Assembly: GCA_019415435.1 (NCBI GenBank)
Contig: DXZE01000048.1
Location: 1 to 12,972, forward strand
Origin: Erysipelotrichaceae bacterium
Lineage (GTDB): Bacteria > Bacillota_I > Bacilli_A > Erysipelotrichales > Erysipelotrichaceae
Reading direction: 5' to 3'
DNA: 12,972 nt
Position 1 is the first letter of the stretch. Each line of letters opens with the position of its first letter. A program made the translations under genes and the position numbers. The notes under the pieces were generated by a model. It was not told the DNA's origin, searched no databases, and saw only the letters and a program-made list of their open reading frames with translations. This document shows, in pieces, positions 1-7,342 of this stretch.

Positions 1-141
1 AACTGTAGGAAAGTTCATATCTGCGATCCACATTGGAATCTGATCAAAATCTTCCTTTACATACTCACTTCCAGGCGCATTATCTACCGCAATAGAGTCC
101 TTTCCATGACGTTCCATAATACTGGTGAAATCATACTTCAT
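1..141 (-). CDS. PatB/MalY-type C-S lyase (aminotransferase class I/II fold), 5' end only
   Basis: Only the first 47 codons lie in the window; the gene runs off the left edge. The protein starts MKYDFTSIMERHGKDS and continues through a VPMWIADM-like stretch (here IPMWIADMNFPTV). This pattern opens PatB/MalY-type PLP-dependent cystathionine beta-lyases, which cleave C-S bonds in cystathionine or cysteine conjugates. The PLP lysine and the catalytic core are outside the window. A purine-rich AAAGAGAG lies before the ATG, so the start is plausible. The first 11 nt overlap the end of the LanC-like fragment upstream, suggesting translational coupling or simply a leftover of rearrangement. The subfamily call rests on the N-terminus alone; another class I/II aminotransferase is possible. 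Confidence 0.72.
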   Translation of the reverse strand, partial: MKYDFTSIMERHGKDSIAVDNAPGSEYVKEDFDQIPMWIADMNFPTV

Positions 142-358
142 AAATTATTTCTCTCTTTCTAAATCTGTCGGAAAAAGGATCATCCGGCATACTGTACCAC
201 TGATACCTTCCTGTTAACAAACAATACAACTGCAGAAGCTGCACCGCAATACCGGCATTGCCAGAAAAGAAACCAGTTCTGACATCAATTCTGTCATTAT
301 GATGTCGTGAAAAAGCAATCGGCCAGTATGGAAGATCATGGAAAGGTTCATGATTCAT
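131..358 (-). pseudogene. LanC-like cyclase C-terminal fragment (probable remnant)
   Basis: This 75-codon frame encodes GFFSGNAGIAVQLLQLY followed by LLTGRYQW and MPDDPF. The G-x-AGI-x-x-LL pattern is typical of the repeated helical toroid of LanC-like lanthionine cyclases near their C-terminus. The catalytic zinc ligands of the family (W-x-C-x-G and C-H-G) are absent. The piece is far shorter than the usual 400 or more residues, and a TGA lies ten codons upstream of the ATG. No Shine-Dalgarno sequence precedes the ATG. I read it as the 3' stub of a lost gene. It could instead be a genuine small protein, because it ends inside the start of the C-S lyase gene. The family assignment is from memory of the motif and is moderate to weak. 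Confidence 0.4.
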
Positions 359-441
359 ACTGCATTGATTATCTGAGAGAACATATCAGATCCAATGGAG
401 CTGACCTTGATTAATACCTCTTCCTTAATAGAGATGCACAT
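355..441 (-). pseudogene. Short open stretch after the MocR stop codon, probable decayed sequence
   Basis: In the same frame as the upstream regulator, but beyond its TAG, an open stretch of 30 codons runs to a TGA that overlaps the ATG of the LanC-like fragment (ATGA). From the only ATG it would give a 28-residue peptide starting MCISIKEEV and ending QIINAV. There is no ribosome binding site before the ATG, and I do not recognise the peptide. It may be a tail of either neighbouring truncated gene. It accounts for the bases between the two fragments. Confidence 0.2.
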
Positions 442-452
442 GCATCTCTATT
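427..452. repeat. Perfect 11-bp inverted repeat at the regulator's stop codon
   Basis: AATAGAGATGC is followed by ACAT and then the exact reverse complement GCATCTCTATT. On the plus strand the hairpin is followed by TTATTATTT, so it resembles an intrinsic terminator for plus-strand transcripts, yet no plus-strand gene lies upstream. Read on the minus strand, where the genes are, AAGGAAGAG follows and no T-run is present, so it is a poor terminator for the MocR gene. The MocR stop codon lies inside one arm. Confidence 0.5.
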
Positions 453-1497
453 TATTATTTCTCAGCTGTTTCCTGACTCTGTTTAAATGTCTTTCAAAAT
501 CTCCATCCATTAATAAATCTGCGATAACCAGCTGTACATATAAAGATACCGTACAGGATCTCCAGCTTTCCTTTTTCTGATATACATCACATAACTGTTC
601 CGGCAGAATCATATAACCGCTGCGGATAGAAGGAGATATGGTTTTTGTAAAAGTATTCATATAGATAACATGATTGTTATCAAGGGAATACAGGGTTTCG
701 GCAGGCTTGTTTGAAACTGAGAATTCAGAGGCATAATCATCTTCAATAATCCAGGCATGATGATCTGCTGCCCAGTGTATGTATTCTCTTCTTTTGGCTC
801 CATTTGTAGTGGTACCGGTAGGCCAGGAATGGTATGGGGTTACATGCAGAACAGAAGCTGGTGTACGCTGTAATTCTGATGTCAGGATACCGTGCTTGCC
901 AAGTTTGAGATGATCTGTTCTTACACCTGCCGAACGGTATATCTCATCTATTTTCTTGAAAGAAGGATCTTCAACACCATAGATCACAGATCTGCCTAAT
1001 AAAGATGTCAGAAGACTGTATAAATACTCACTGCCTGCCCCGATGATAATCTGATCAGAAGATACATGCATATCCCTGTTACGTCCCAGATATGCCGCAA
1101 TCGCTTTTCGTAATGTCAGATCTCCTCTGCCTTCTGATTCAGATAAGATACCATCTCCATAATCACTTAATACCCTGCGGCATGCTTTCGCAAATACACT
1201 TGCCGGAAAGGCACCGGCTTTACCTGCCTGTTTCATAAATACATCTGTATCAGACACATGAAATTCAAAGAAATCCCCTTCCTTGTAGGTGACATATGTA
1301 CCGCTGCGCTGTCTTGTTTCAACATAGCCTTCATCTTCTAATAAAGCCAAAGCATGTGCAGTGGTAATCTCACTGACATTATTCTGATAGGCAAGACTTC
1401 TTTTGGAAGGGAGCTTATGACCATACGAATAATTTCCTTCTATGATGTTATCTCTTATTTCTTCATATAGCTGTATATAAGCTGGTTTCTTTTTCAT
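448..1497 (-). pseudogene. MocR-type GntR regulator with truncated aminotransferase domain
   Basis: Residues 1-75 form a GntR winged helix (LPSKRSLA at 29-36, LLEDEGYVETRQRSGTYV at 52-69). From about residue 85 an aminotransferase class I fold follows, with VTPYHSWPTG, EDDYASEF and the PLP-lysine region FTKTISPSIRSGYMIL (K285). MocR proteins bind DNA and use bound PLP to sense or control vitamin B6 or amino-acid pathways. Family members usually have about 450-480 residues; this one ends at 349, just after FERHLNRVRKQLRNN, so the small C-terminal domain of the fold is missing and stable PLP dimers are doubtful. The stop sits within a perfect inverted repeat. Only a weak ribosome binding site precedes the ATG, and the lon terminator lies directly upstream. 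A truncated but still DNA-binding repressor remains possible. Confidence 0.75.
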
Positions 1498-1514
1498 TAT
1501 CTGAATCTTACACC

Positions 1515-1556
1515 AGGAAAAAAGAAAAGACGATATCTTTTACAAGATACCGTCTT
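1515..1556 (-). terminator. Intrinsic terminator of lon
   Basis: Read on the minus strand, a 13-bp stem (AAGACGGTATCTT / AAGATATCGTCTT, with one G-U pair) closes a GTAA loop and is followed by TTCTTTTTTCC. The G-U pair would be an A-C mismatch on the other strand, so the hairpin is built for the minus strand. It starts 4 nt beyond the lon stop codon and ends about 20 nt before the MocR ATG. Confidence 0.9.
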
Positions 1557-1560
1557 AACA

Positions 1561-3846
1561 TTACTTGTCGAGAATACCTACAGCTTTCAATACATCCTTA
1601 ACTTCCTTAACCGGGACAATATTGAGCTTTTCCTTTACTTCATCAGCGACATCCTTCAGATCATCGCCATTATCCTGCGGGATGAATACGGTCTTGACGC
1701 CAGCTCTCTCTGCGGCCATTAACTTTTCAGGCAGACCGCCGATAGGCATGACATGACCCCTGAGGGATACTTCACCAGTCATAGCAAATTCAGGAGATAC
1801 TGCTTTACCTGTGACTAATGAACTGATAGCGGTTGTTAAGGTAATGCCGGCAGAAGGACCATCCTTCTTGACTGCACCTTCCGGTACATGTACATGCAGG
1901 TCATTCTTTTCAAACATCTCTGTCTTGTCCGGGAACATAGACTTAACAAGTGATACTGCAATCTGTACAGATTCCTTCATAACATCACCTAGCTGACCTG
2001 TGATGATTGTCTGTCCTTTGCCTTTGGTCATCAAGGATTCAATAAACAGAATTTCACCACCAGCCTGAGTCCAGGCAAGACCTGTCACAATACCAGGCTG
2101 TTTCTCTTCGGTGACATGTTCATGATGTATAGGCTTCATATCCAGATACTTCTCAAGTTTATCCGGTGTGATATCCTGCACATCTTTCTTACCTCTGGCA
2201 AGGTCTACAGCGGCAGCTCTGAAGATTGTATCAATTCTCTTCTTCAGACCTCTGACACCGCCTTCCATCGTATAGTCAGAAATAACATGACGCAGTGCAT
2301 CATCTTCAATGACAACCTGTCCCTTCTTGATTCCCATCTTCTTCATTGCCTTAGGAATCAGATGACGTTTGGCAATTTCAAACTTCTCAGTTGCGGTATA
2401 ACCGGAGAATTCAATGATCTCCATACGGTCTAATAATGGTGCAGGAATAGAATCCAGTGTATTAGCTGTGCAGATAAACAGTACATTGGAAAGATCATAA
2501 GGTACATTCAGATAATGATCTGTAAATGTGTTGTTCTGTTCTGGGTCCAGCACTTCTAATAATGCGGAAGCCGGATCACCCTGATAAGACTGACCAAGCT
2601 TATCTACTTCATCCAATACCATAACCGGGTTAGAGGAACCTGCTTTCTGAATGCCATCCATGATTCTGCCTGGCATAGCACCGATATAGGTTCTTCTGTG
2701 ACCTCTGATATCTGCCTCATCACGGGCACCACCCAAGGCAACTCTTACATACTTTCTATGTAATGCCTTGGCAATGGATTTACCGATAGAAGTCTTGCCA
2801 GTACCAGGAGCACCGACAAACAGAAGAATAGAACCACTCTGCCTGCGGTTTAAATCCATAACGGCAATCTGTTCAAGAACTCTTTCCTTGACTTTCTTCA
2901 GGCCATAATGATCCTCATCAAGTACCTTTCTGGCCTCATCGATGTCAATCTTACGCATCTTTTCTTTCTTCCATGGCAAGGAAGTCATGAAGTCCAGATA
3001 GTTGTAAAGATTGCCATATTCAGGTGAGTTCTGACCTTCTGTCTTCAGTCTCTGCAGAACCTTATCAGCCTCTTTACGGGCTGTTTCATTCATACCGGAT
3101 TCCTGTACTCTCTTCTCCATACGGCGGATATCAGAGACATTCTCCGGATGCATCTCATCTAATTCTTTCTGCAGATATTCCATCTGTTTCTTGATAGCCT
3201 GTTCACGATAAGCCTTCTGGTTCTCAGCCTCTTGTGCAGAATTGGCCTCATTGGTAATATCTGTTACAGCCGTATATTCATAGATGGTCTTTTCAATTAT
3301 CTCAGCTCTTTTAACAGCAGAATCTTCTTCCAGAATATTGTACTTATCCTCTGGCGTCATGTTGAGCCATTGTGATGTCGCAACCAGGGCATCATTCAAA
3401 GAGCGGAAACCATTGATCCAGCCTCTTGCCATGGGCGCCCAGTTATAAGACTGGGTTGTACGGATCAATGCTGCCTTAACTGCATCAAGCTTACGCTTCT
3501 CATCTTCTGGTGATAATTCATCCGTATCATTGCGGCGAATAATTGTATCCGCAGACAATGTACCGTCATCATTGATAATGAGTTCCTCTGCAGAAACTCT
3601 GTTATCTGTATGAACAACAATATATCCCTGGGAATTAATCTCAGTAATACTGCCAGTTACACCAATCGGATAGAAACTGTCTTCTGTGTACTCATCTTTG
3701 TTTAATTCCTGCTTTGAAACAAGAATCACAAGACGATCCCCTACATTTGGCTCTCTCTTTGTGACATTACGGTAGCTTTCTGTCTGCAGATAAAGAACAC
3801 TGTCGGGTAATACCACACTGTTATATACCGGTACGATAATAGCCAT
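1561..3846 (-). CDS. lon: ATP-dependent protease Lon (LonA type)
   Basis: This is a cytoplasmic AAA+ serine protease that degrades damaged and short-lived regulatory proteins. The 761 residues show the full LonA layout. The N-terminal LON substrate domain opens with IVPVYNSVVLPDSVLYL, and a coiled segment lies around residues 210-270. The AAA+ module has Walker A GAPGTGKT (345-352) and Walker B VMVLDEVDK (D412, E413). The protease domain has the catalytic dyad S665 (DGPSAG) and K708 (GLPEKL), with the family's exact 43-residue spacing. The length is close to the usual 770-800. The start is fixed by AGGAGG nine bases before the ATG. Expression is predicted to be HrcA-controlled through the CIRCE element upstream. 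The gene is monocistronic, with its own terminator. Confidence 0.98.
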   Translation of the reverse strand: MAIIVPVYNSVVLPDSVLYLQTESYRNVTKREPNVGDRLVILVSKQELNKDEYTEDSFYPIGVTGSITEINSQGYIVVHTDNRVSAEELIINDDGTLSADTIIRRNDTDELSPEDEKRKLDAVKAALIRTTQSYNWAPMARGWINGFRSLNDALVATSQWLNMTPEDKYNILEEDSAVKRAEIIEKTIYEYTAVTDITNEANSAQEAENQKAYREQAIKKQMEYLQKELDEMHPENVSDIRRMEKRVQESGMNETARKEADKVLQRLKTEGQNSPEYGNLYNYLDFMTSLPWKKEKMRKIDIDEARKVLDEDHYGLKKVKERVLEQIAVMDLNRRQSGSILLFVGAPGTGKTSIGKSIAKALHRKYVRVALGGARDEADIRGHRRTYIGAMPGRIMDGIQKAGSSNPVMVLDEVDKLGQSYQGDPASALLEVLDPEQNNTFTDHYLNVPYDLSNVLFICTANTLDSIPAPLLDRMEIIEFSGYTATEKFEIAKRHLIPKAMKKMGIKKGQVVIEDDALRHVISDYTMEGGVRGLKKRIDTIFRAAAVDLARGKKDVQDITPDKLEKYLDMKPIHHEHVTEEKQPGIVTGLAWTQAGGEILFIESLMTKGKGQTIITGQLGDVMKESVQIAVSLVKSMFPDKTEMFEKNDLHVHVPEGAVKKDGPSAGITLTTAISSLVTGKAVSPEFAMTGEVSLRGHVMPIGGLPEKLMAAERAGVKTVFIPQDNGDDLKDVADEVKEKLNIVPVKEVKDVLKAVGILDK

Positions 3847-3855
3847 ATCTTCTTA

Positions 3856-3861
3856 CCTCCT
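3856..3861 (-). promoter_or_regulatory. Ribosome binding site of lon
   Basis: AGGAGG on the minus strand lies nine bases before the lon ATG, within AAAGGAGGTAAG. It is a near-perfect anti-16S match and settles the start codon. Confidence 0.9.
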
Positions 3862-3871
3862 TTGTATTGAT

Positions 3872-3899
3872 ACTCTAATTAATTTAGCACTCATGTCAA
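3872..3899 (-). promoter_or_regulatory. Sigma-A type promoter of lon
   Basis: On the minus strand a perfect -35 TTGACA is followed by 16 bases and TAGAGT (4 of 6 matches to TATAAT). The -35 box lies inside the CIRCE spacer, so a bound HrcA dimer would block RNA polymerase directly. The transcript would start about 20 bases before the ribosome binding site region ends, leaving a short leader. Confidence 0.7.
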
Positions 3900-3910
3900 G
3901 CAAGTGCTAA
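3884..3910. promoter_or_regulatory. CIRCE element (HrcA operator)
   Basis: The sequence is TTAGCACTC, nine bases, then AAGTGCTAA. The consensus is TTAGCACTC-N9-GAGTGCTAA, so 17 of 18 arm bases match and the spacer length is exact. HrcA represses chaperone operons through this element and releases it on heat stress. Its only gene-proximal target here is lon. The divergent TetR gene starts almost 190 bp away and is unlikely to be controlled by it. Confidence 0.93.
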
Positions 3911-3945
3911 TATAATGCTCAGAAATTTTATAATATTTGTTGTAC

Positions 3946-3978
3946 ATTTATGAACGGTAGTATTATTTCTTCATAAAT
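3946..3978. repeat. 9-bp inverted repeat in the lon-TetR spacer
   Basis: ATTTATGAA and its exact reverse complement TTCATAAAT flank 15 bases. It lies between the divergent promoters and could be an operator or a transcript hairpin; no T-run follows on either side, so it is not a terminator. Confidence 0.4.
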
Positions 3979-4002
3979 TGTATTTAAATTGTGTGAAATA
4001 CA
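3979..4002. promoter_or_regulatory. Candidate TetR-family operator (TGTATTT-N10-AAATACA)
   Basis: A perfect 7-bp inverted repeat with a 10-base spacer gives a 24-bp palindrome. It lies about 90 bp before the start of the divergently encoded TetR regulator. TetR dimers usually bind palindromes of this general size near their own gene. The assignment is positional inference only, and AT-rich spacers produce such repeats by chance fairly often. Confidence 0.35.
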
Positions 4003-4021
4003 GTTTTTTCAATTTGTTTCC

Positions 4022-4049
4022 TTGTTTTTCTGAACATAACAACTAGAAT
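4022..4049 (+). promoter_or_regulatory. Possible promoter of the TetR-family gene
   Basis: TTGTTT (-35-like), 16 bases, then TAGAAT (-10-like, 5 of 6 matches) precede the gene by about 45 bases. The -35 match is weak (4 of 6). Confidence 0.35.
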
Positions 4050-4093
4050 ATAGGTACCTGATCATTCTCTTTTGTTCTAGAGAGGAGATTGAC

Positions 4094-4648
4094 ATGCCGA
4101 AAATTATTCCGGGTGTACGTAACCGGATACTGGCTTCAGCGCGGAGGCAATTGATTGAATCAGGATTCAATGGCTTATCTCTCCGTGGCGTTGCAGTAGA
4201 CTGCCATATCGCAGTCGGCACGACCTACAATTATTTTTCCAGCAAAGCACATCTCGCCAACGCCGTAATGGAGATGGATTGGGAAGAAACGGTTAAACAG
4301 GCACCAACCAAAAAAGGAGAAGCAGCGAGTGCTCCCGAGGGTGTCTGCGCAATTTTCCGTGCCATCCGTGAATTCATTGCCCGTTACAGCACAGTCATCG
4401 ATCAGGAACGCTCCAGCGCATCGTCCCGCAGTAAGGTTGAATCGCATCGCCAGAAACTCACATCCCAGATTAAGGAAGTTCTGAAAGATACTCTCCAGAG
4501 TTTCGGTTATGTAGAAACAGATTCGTGCCTGATGCTGGAAGCCGAACTGATTCTCGCCGCATCTTTAAGTAAAGATGCACAGGAGGCTGATTTTGCGGAT
4601 CTTACCCGCAGAGTCATCGAAAGTTCCAAAGTGAGGGTTAACGTATGA
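4094..4648 (+). CDS. TetR/AcrR-family transcriptional regulator
   Basis: This is a DNA-binding repressor of 184 residues, a normal length for the family. Residues 8-60 form the TetR helix-turn-helix domain: RILASARRQLIESGFNGLSL, then the recognition region AVGTTYNYFSSKAHL. The C-terminal ligand-binding domain is divergent and gives no hint of the ligand. GAGGAG eight bases before the ATG supports the start. The gene is richer in GC and uses CGC/CGT arginine and GCC alanine codons more than its neighbours, which favour AGA and AT-ending codons; this suggests acquisition by transfer. Its stop codon is overlapped by an ATG that opens only a 20-codon frame, so a partner gene may have been lost. 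It ends at a terminator shared with the opposite strand. Confidence 0.9.
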   Translation: MPKIIPGVRNRILASARRQLIESGFNGLSLRGVAVDCHIAVGTTYNYFSSKAHLANAVMEMDWEETVKQAPTKKGEAASAPEGVCAIFRAIREFIARYSTVIDQERSSASSRSKVESHRQKLTSQIKEVLKDTLQSFGYVETDSCLMLEAELILAASLSKDAQEADFADLTRRVIESSKVRVNV

Positions 4649-4707
4649 TTTCAGCAGTCTCATGTCAGAGTCATAACAGAGCGCAAACGCAAATTCATAT
4701 TACATGA
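4645..4707 (+). pseudogene. Vestigial frame overlapping the TetR-family stop (ATGA)
   Basis: An ATG overlapping the regulator's TGA opens a 20-codon frame (MISAVSCQSHN..., ending IHIT). In the next frame the sequence continues FILHERDQVQPLKLQ and stops before the terminator. The ATGA overlap is typical of a translationally coupled second gene, and the short broken frame suggests its remnant. I do not recognise the family, and chance is possible. Confidence 0.25.
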
Positions 4708-4741
4708 GCGTGATCAGGTTCAGCCGCTTAAATTACAGTGA

Positions 4742-4769
4742 AAAAGCAGGGTCTTATGATCCTGCTTTT
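4742..4769. terminator. Bidirectional terminator between the TetR-family and hydrolase genes
   Basis: The stem AAAAGCAGGGTC / GATCCTGCTTTT, with loop TTAT, gives 12 pairs including one G-U on the plus strand. Read on the plus strand it runs into CTTTTCATTTC; on the minus strand it is followed by CTTTTTCAC. It therefore serves both converging genes, and the hydrolase stop codon touches its edge. Confidence 0.85.
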
Positions 4770-5506
4770 CATTTCTGATCCATCATCTGCATAGAATAAT
4801 CTACGGTCTCTTCCCATTGTTTTTCAGGAGATATCTTTGCCTTGCCATCACCTTCCTGCAAGCCATATGATCCAAACTGGGAATGATTGCCGCCGACAAG
4901 TACTTCTTCTACAGCATTCTCAGGTAAGTGATCATGATTCTTGTTATACGAATCTTTATTCAATACATGATCTTCACTGCCATAAAGGGAACATACATGC
5001 ATATTACTGATATCTTCCGTAGAATAAGAGCCTAGTAATATGACACCATCAATATCATCCGTATGCTTTGATGCATACGAAGCGGCCATCACACCGCCTA
5101 AGGAATGACCTCCGATATACCAATGGTCTGCCTTCCATTCCTTTAATACCTCATCAGCTTTATTTTCATCAAATACCGCAAGATTAAACGGCATCTTCAC
5201 AAGCACACACATGATTCCCTTTTCTGCAAAAGCATGCATCAAAGGAGCATATGCCTGGTATTCTACCTTTCCACCAGGATAGAAGATCAATGCGTCCTTG
5301 TAATCATCCTCCGGCATAAACAGAGTATAGTCATTGTTTTCAGATACAACGACATTAACATCATCATCTGATTGCAATGCTTTCTCTGCCGCTTCATCCA
5401 TATGATAGTAATCATTCACATAGATACCAAAGCCTGTTCCTGAACATATGAATATGACAAGAATGATGCCAAGTACAATAAAGGCTTTCTTATGCTTTCT
5501 GATCAT
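4769..5506 (-). CDS. Membrane-anchored alpha/beta hydrolase
   Basis: This is a serine hydrolase of 245 residues with the nucleophile elbow GHSLGG (S135), an acid in YGSEDHV (D179) and a histidine in GGNHSQFG (H208), which form a plausible catalytic triad. Residues 8-30 (AFIVLGIILVIF...) form one membrane helix after a basic MIRKHKK start, so the enzyme is probably tethered with its catalytic domain outside. The substrate is unknown. The start was chosen at the internal ATG with GGAG eight bases before it; an ATG 11 codons earlier overlaps the preceding gene more deeply and has no good ribosome binding site. It is the last gene of the cupin-HAD-oxidoreductase operon, overlapping the oxidoreductase by 17 nt. 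Confidence 0.87.
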   Translation of the reverse strand: MIRKHKKAFIVLGIILVIFICSGTGFGIYVNDYYHMDEAAEKALQSDDDVNVVVSENNDYTLFMPEDDYKDALIFYPGGKVEYQAYAPLMHAFAEKGIMCVLVKMPFNLAVFDENKADEVLKEWKADHWYIGGHSLGGVMAASYASKHTDDIDGVILLGSYSTEDISNMHVCSLYGSEDHVLNKDSYNKNHDHLPENAVEEVLVGGNHSQFGSYGLQEGDGKAKISPEKQWEETVDYSMQMMDQK

Positions 5507-6479
5507 TCGGGAACTCCAGATCAATATCCTGTCTTGCATTATCTAATACAAGCATTGTCTGTAAAGTATGATTCATCCAGTTCATGGCTAATGTATCATT
5601 CTTACTGTCAATGACTTCCTGAATCTTTTCAAATTCCTGTCTGAATGGATCTGGTTCAGGATGGACATCAATCACTGTATCTGTATTCTCATGGTTTTTA
5701 TGTAAAGTAACGTTATGAATCACACCAGGTCTGTTAGGGACAAGGATATAGCCTTCATCTCCCTGAATCACAGAACCGCATGGAGATGCGGAATCCTTGG
5801 CAGCTGTACATACAGCCTTGAAGCTGCCATAATCCATGACTAATACACCGGATGTATCAATGCCATTGAATCCTTTATTGGCACAATACCACGCAAACTT
5901 AGGACCACCGAATATACCTGTCACAAAGTGCACATTATATACATTCAGATCATACAATGTACCTCCTGCCATTTCAGGGTTAAAGGCAGGTGCCGCTTCT
6001 CCTTTTTTATAGGCATCATAACGGCTGGAGTATTGTGAGAAGTTAGAGATAATCATCTTTACATCACCAATATCATCCAGATACTTAGTGATAGCTTCAT
6101 AGTTATCAGAATAACGGGATAAGATAGCTTCAAAGATCATGACATGATTCTCATCTGCGAGTCTTACTAATTCTTCTGCCTCTTTATATGTTGCAGTAAA
6201 TGGTTTTTCCACAATGACATGCTTGCCTGCCTCTATTGCTTTCTTTGTATAGTCAAAATGCAAAGCATTCGGTAAACCTATATAGACTGTGTCAAAAGAA
6301 TCATCTTTTAAGAAAGCATCATAGCCTGTATATAACTTCTCTATGTCATATTCCTCACATACCGGCTTGCCATGGGCTTCATTACGGCACCACATTGCTT
6401 CTACAGGAATATACTTTTCCTTTAAAGAATCCATAGCCATATGGATAATCTTGCCATTACCTGTAATACCTAACTTCAT
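5490..6479 (-). CDS. Gfo/Idh/MocA-family NAD(P)-dependent oxidoreductase
   Basis: This cytoplasmic dehydrogenase has 329 residues, the usual family length. The Rossmann fold opens with KLGITGNGKI (2-11). The family's EKP motif is VEKPFT (E91-K92-P93), followed by a C-terminal alpha/beta domain with the GGTLYDLNVYNVH segment (D177 and H184 at the usual catalytic positions). Family members oxidise or reduce sugars, inositols and related polyols. The particular substrate cannot be read from the sequence. The ATG overlaps the end of the HAD phosphatase gene by 4 nt (ATGA), and AAGGAG lies just upstream. Co-transcription with a sugar-phosphatase-like HAD enzyme fits carbohydrate or polyol metabolism. 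Confidence 0.93.
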   Translation of the reverse strand: MKLGITGNGKIIHMAMDSLKEKYIPVEAMWCRNEAHGKPVCEEYDIEKLYTGYDAFLKDDSFDTVYIGLPNALHFDYTKKAIEAGKHVIVEKPFTATYKEAEELVRLADENHVMIFEAILSRYSDNYEAITKYLDDIGDVKMIISNFSQYSSRYDAYKKGEAAPAFNPEMAGGTLYDLNVYNVHFVTGIFGGPKFAWYCANKGFNGIDTSGVLVMDYGSFKAVCTAAKDSASPCGSVIQGDEGYILVPNRPGVIHNVTLHKNHENTDTVIDVHPEPDPFRQEFEKIQEVIDSKNDTLAMNWMNHTLQTMLVLDNARQDIDLEFPNDQKA

Positions 6480-7330
6480 TTCTTTTCTCCTTCAATCAGA
6501 TGATAGTGTACAAAGGCATTCCAGATGCCATTATTATCTACACTGTCTGTAATATAATCTGCGGCAGCCTTTACTTCAGCAGTACCATTTCCCATTGCAA
6601 TACCGGCATGACATGCCTCAAACATAGGAATATCATTTCCACTGTCTCCAAAACCATAGGCAGAGAACGATTCCGCATTATAGTGATCCAGCAATCTTTC
6701 AATACCTGTTTTCTTATTCTGGGTAGAATCGGTTATTTCACCCGTGCAGAAATGATCAACATTGTTTTCATAAGACTTGGTAATGATGAATGGTTCTTCC
6801 AGCTTCCCAGCAATCTTAGGGAATGTTGGTTCCCAGCTTTTACCGAATGTACATACCTTGTAGATCTTATCGCTGCTTTCATCCCCAAACTCTTCCGGAT
6901 ATGTACAGTTCTTCATCGCATTGGCTATTCTCTTATCAATATTTGTTTCACCAGCAGAGAAATACCATAACAAAGCTTCATATCCTTTCTCATCACAATA
7001 AGCACCAGCAGAACCTTCCAGGGAATATCCCTGATTAAAACTTCTGAGCAATTTCTTTAATCTTGTGACTGCGGCAGGTTCAATCGGATGATCATAGATT
7101 CTCTTTCCATCCGCATAGATCATGGCTCCAGCTGCCATGATAAATCCATCTACAGCATCATTGAGATAACTGGATACTTCCCCCAGGGATCTGCCTGTAC
7201 ATAAAAAGACCCGATTGCCTCTTTCTCTGGTGAGCCTGATCGCCTCTCTGGCACTTTGTGGAACTGCCCCAAGAGATGGTGAAAACAATGTTCCATCTAT
7301 ATCCAGAAATATATATTTTGTATCTTGCAT
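6476..7330 (-). CDS. Cof-type HAD-IIB family phosphatase
   Basis: The protein is a cytoplasmic phosphohydrolase of 284 residues. All HAD motifs are present: I DIDGT (D10 nucleophile, D12), II CTGRS (T45), III lysine in NKKTGIERLL (206-207), IV GDSGND (228-233). The large cap between motifs II and III places it in the Cof/YidA group, which dephosphorylates sugar phosphates and sometimes cofactors such as FMN or PLP. The start is supported by AGAAGGAAAG before the ATG and by the ideal distance to motif I. It follows the second cupin gene after 12 nt and overlaps the oxidoreductase by 4 nt, so it sits in the middle of a tight operon. Confidence 0.94.
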   Translation of the reverse strand: MQDTKYIFLDIDGTLFSPSLGAVPQSAREAIRLTRERGNRVFLCTGRSLGEVSSYLNDAVDGFIMAAGAMIYADGKRIYDHPIEPAAVTRLKKLLRSFNQGYSLEGSAGAYCDEKGYEALLWYFSAGETNIDKRIANAMKNCTYPEEFGDESSDKIYKVCTFGKSWEPTFPKIAGKLEEPFIITKSYENNVDHFCTGEITDSTQNKKTGIERLLDHYNAESFSAYGFGDSGNDIPMFEACHAGIAMGNGTAEVKAAADYITDSVDNNGIWNAFVHYHLIEGEKK

Positions 7331-7342
7331 ATTCTTTCCTTC

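Noticed and set aside
2116..2433. Open frame of 105 codons on the plus strand inside lon
   Set aside because: It is antisense to the conserved AAA+ and protease regions of lon, with no ribosome binding site or recognisable domain.
5507..5539. Upstream ATG adding 11 residues to the alpha/beta hydrolase
   Set aside because: The internal ATG has GGAG at the right distance and gives a typical basic start before the membrane helix.
6500..6970. Open frame of 156 codons on the plus strand inside the HAD phosphatase gene
   Set aside because: It is antisense to a complete enzyme with all catalytic motifs, and its translation shows no domain pattern.
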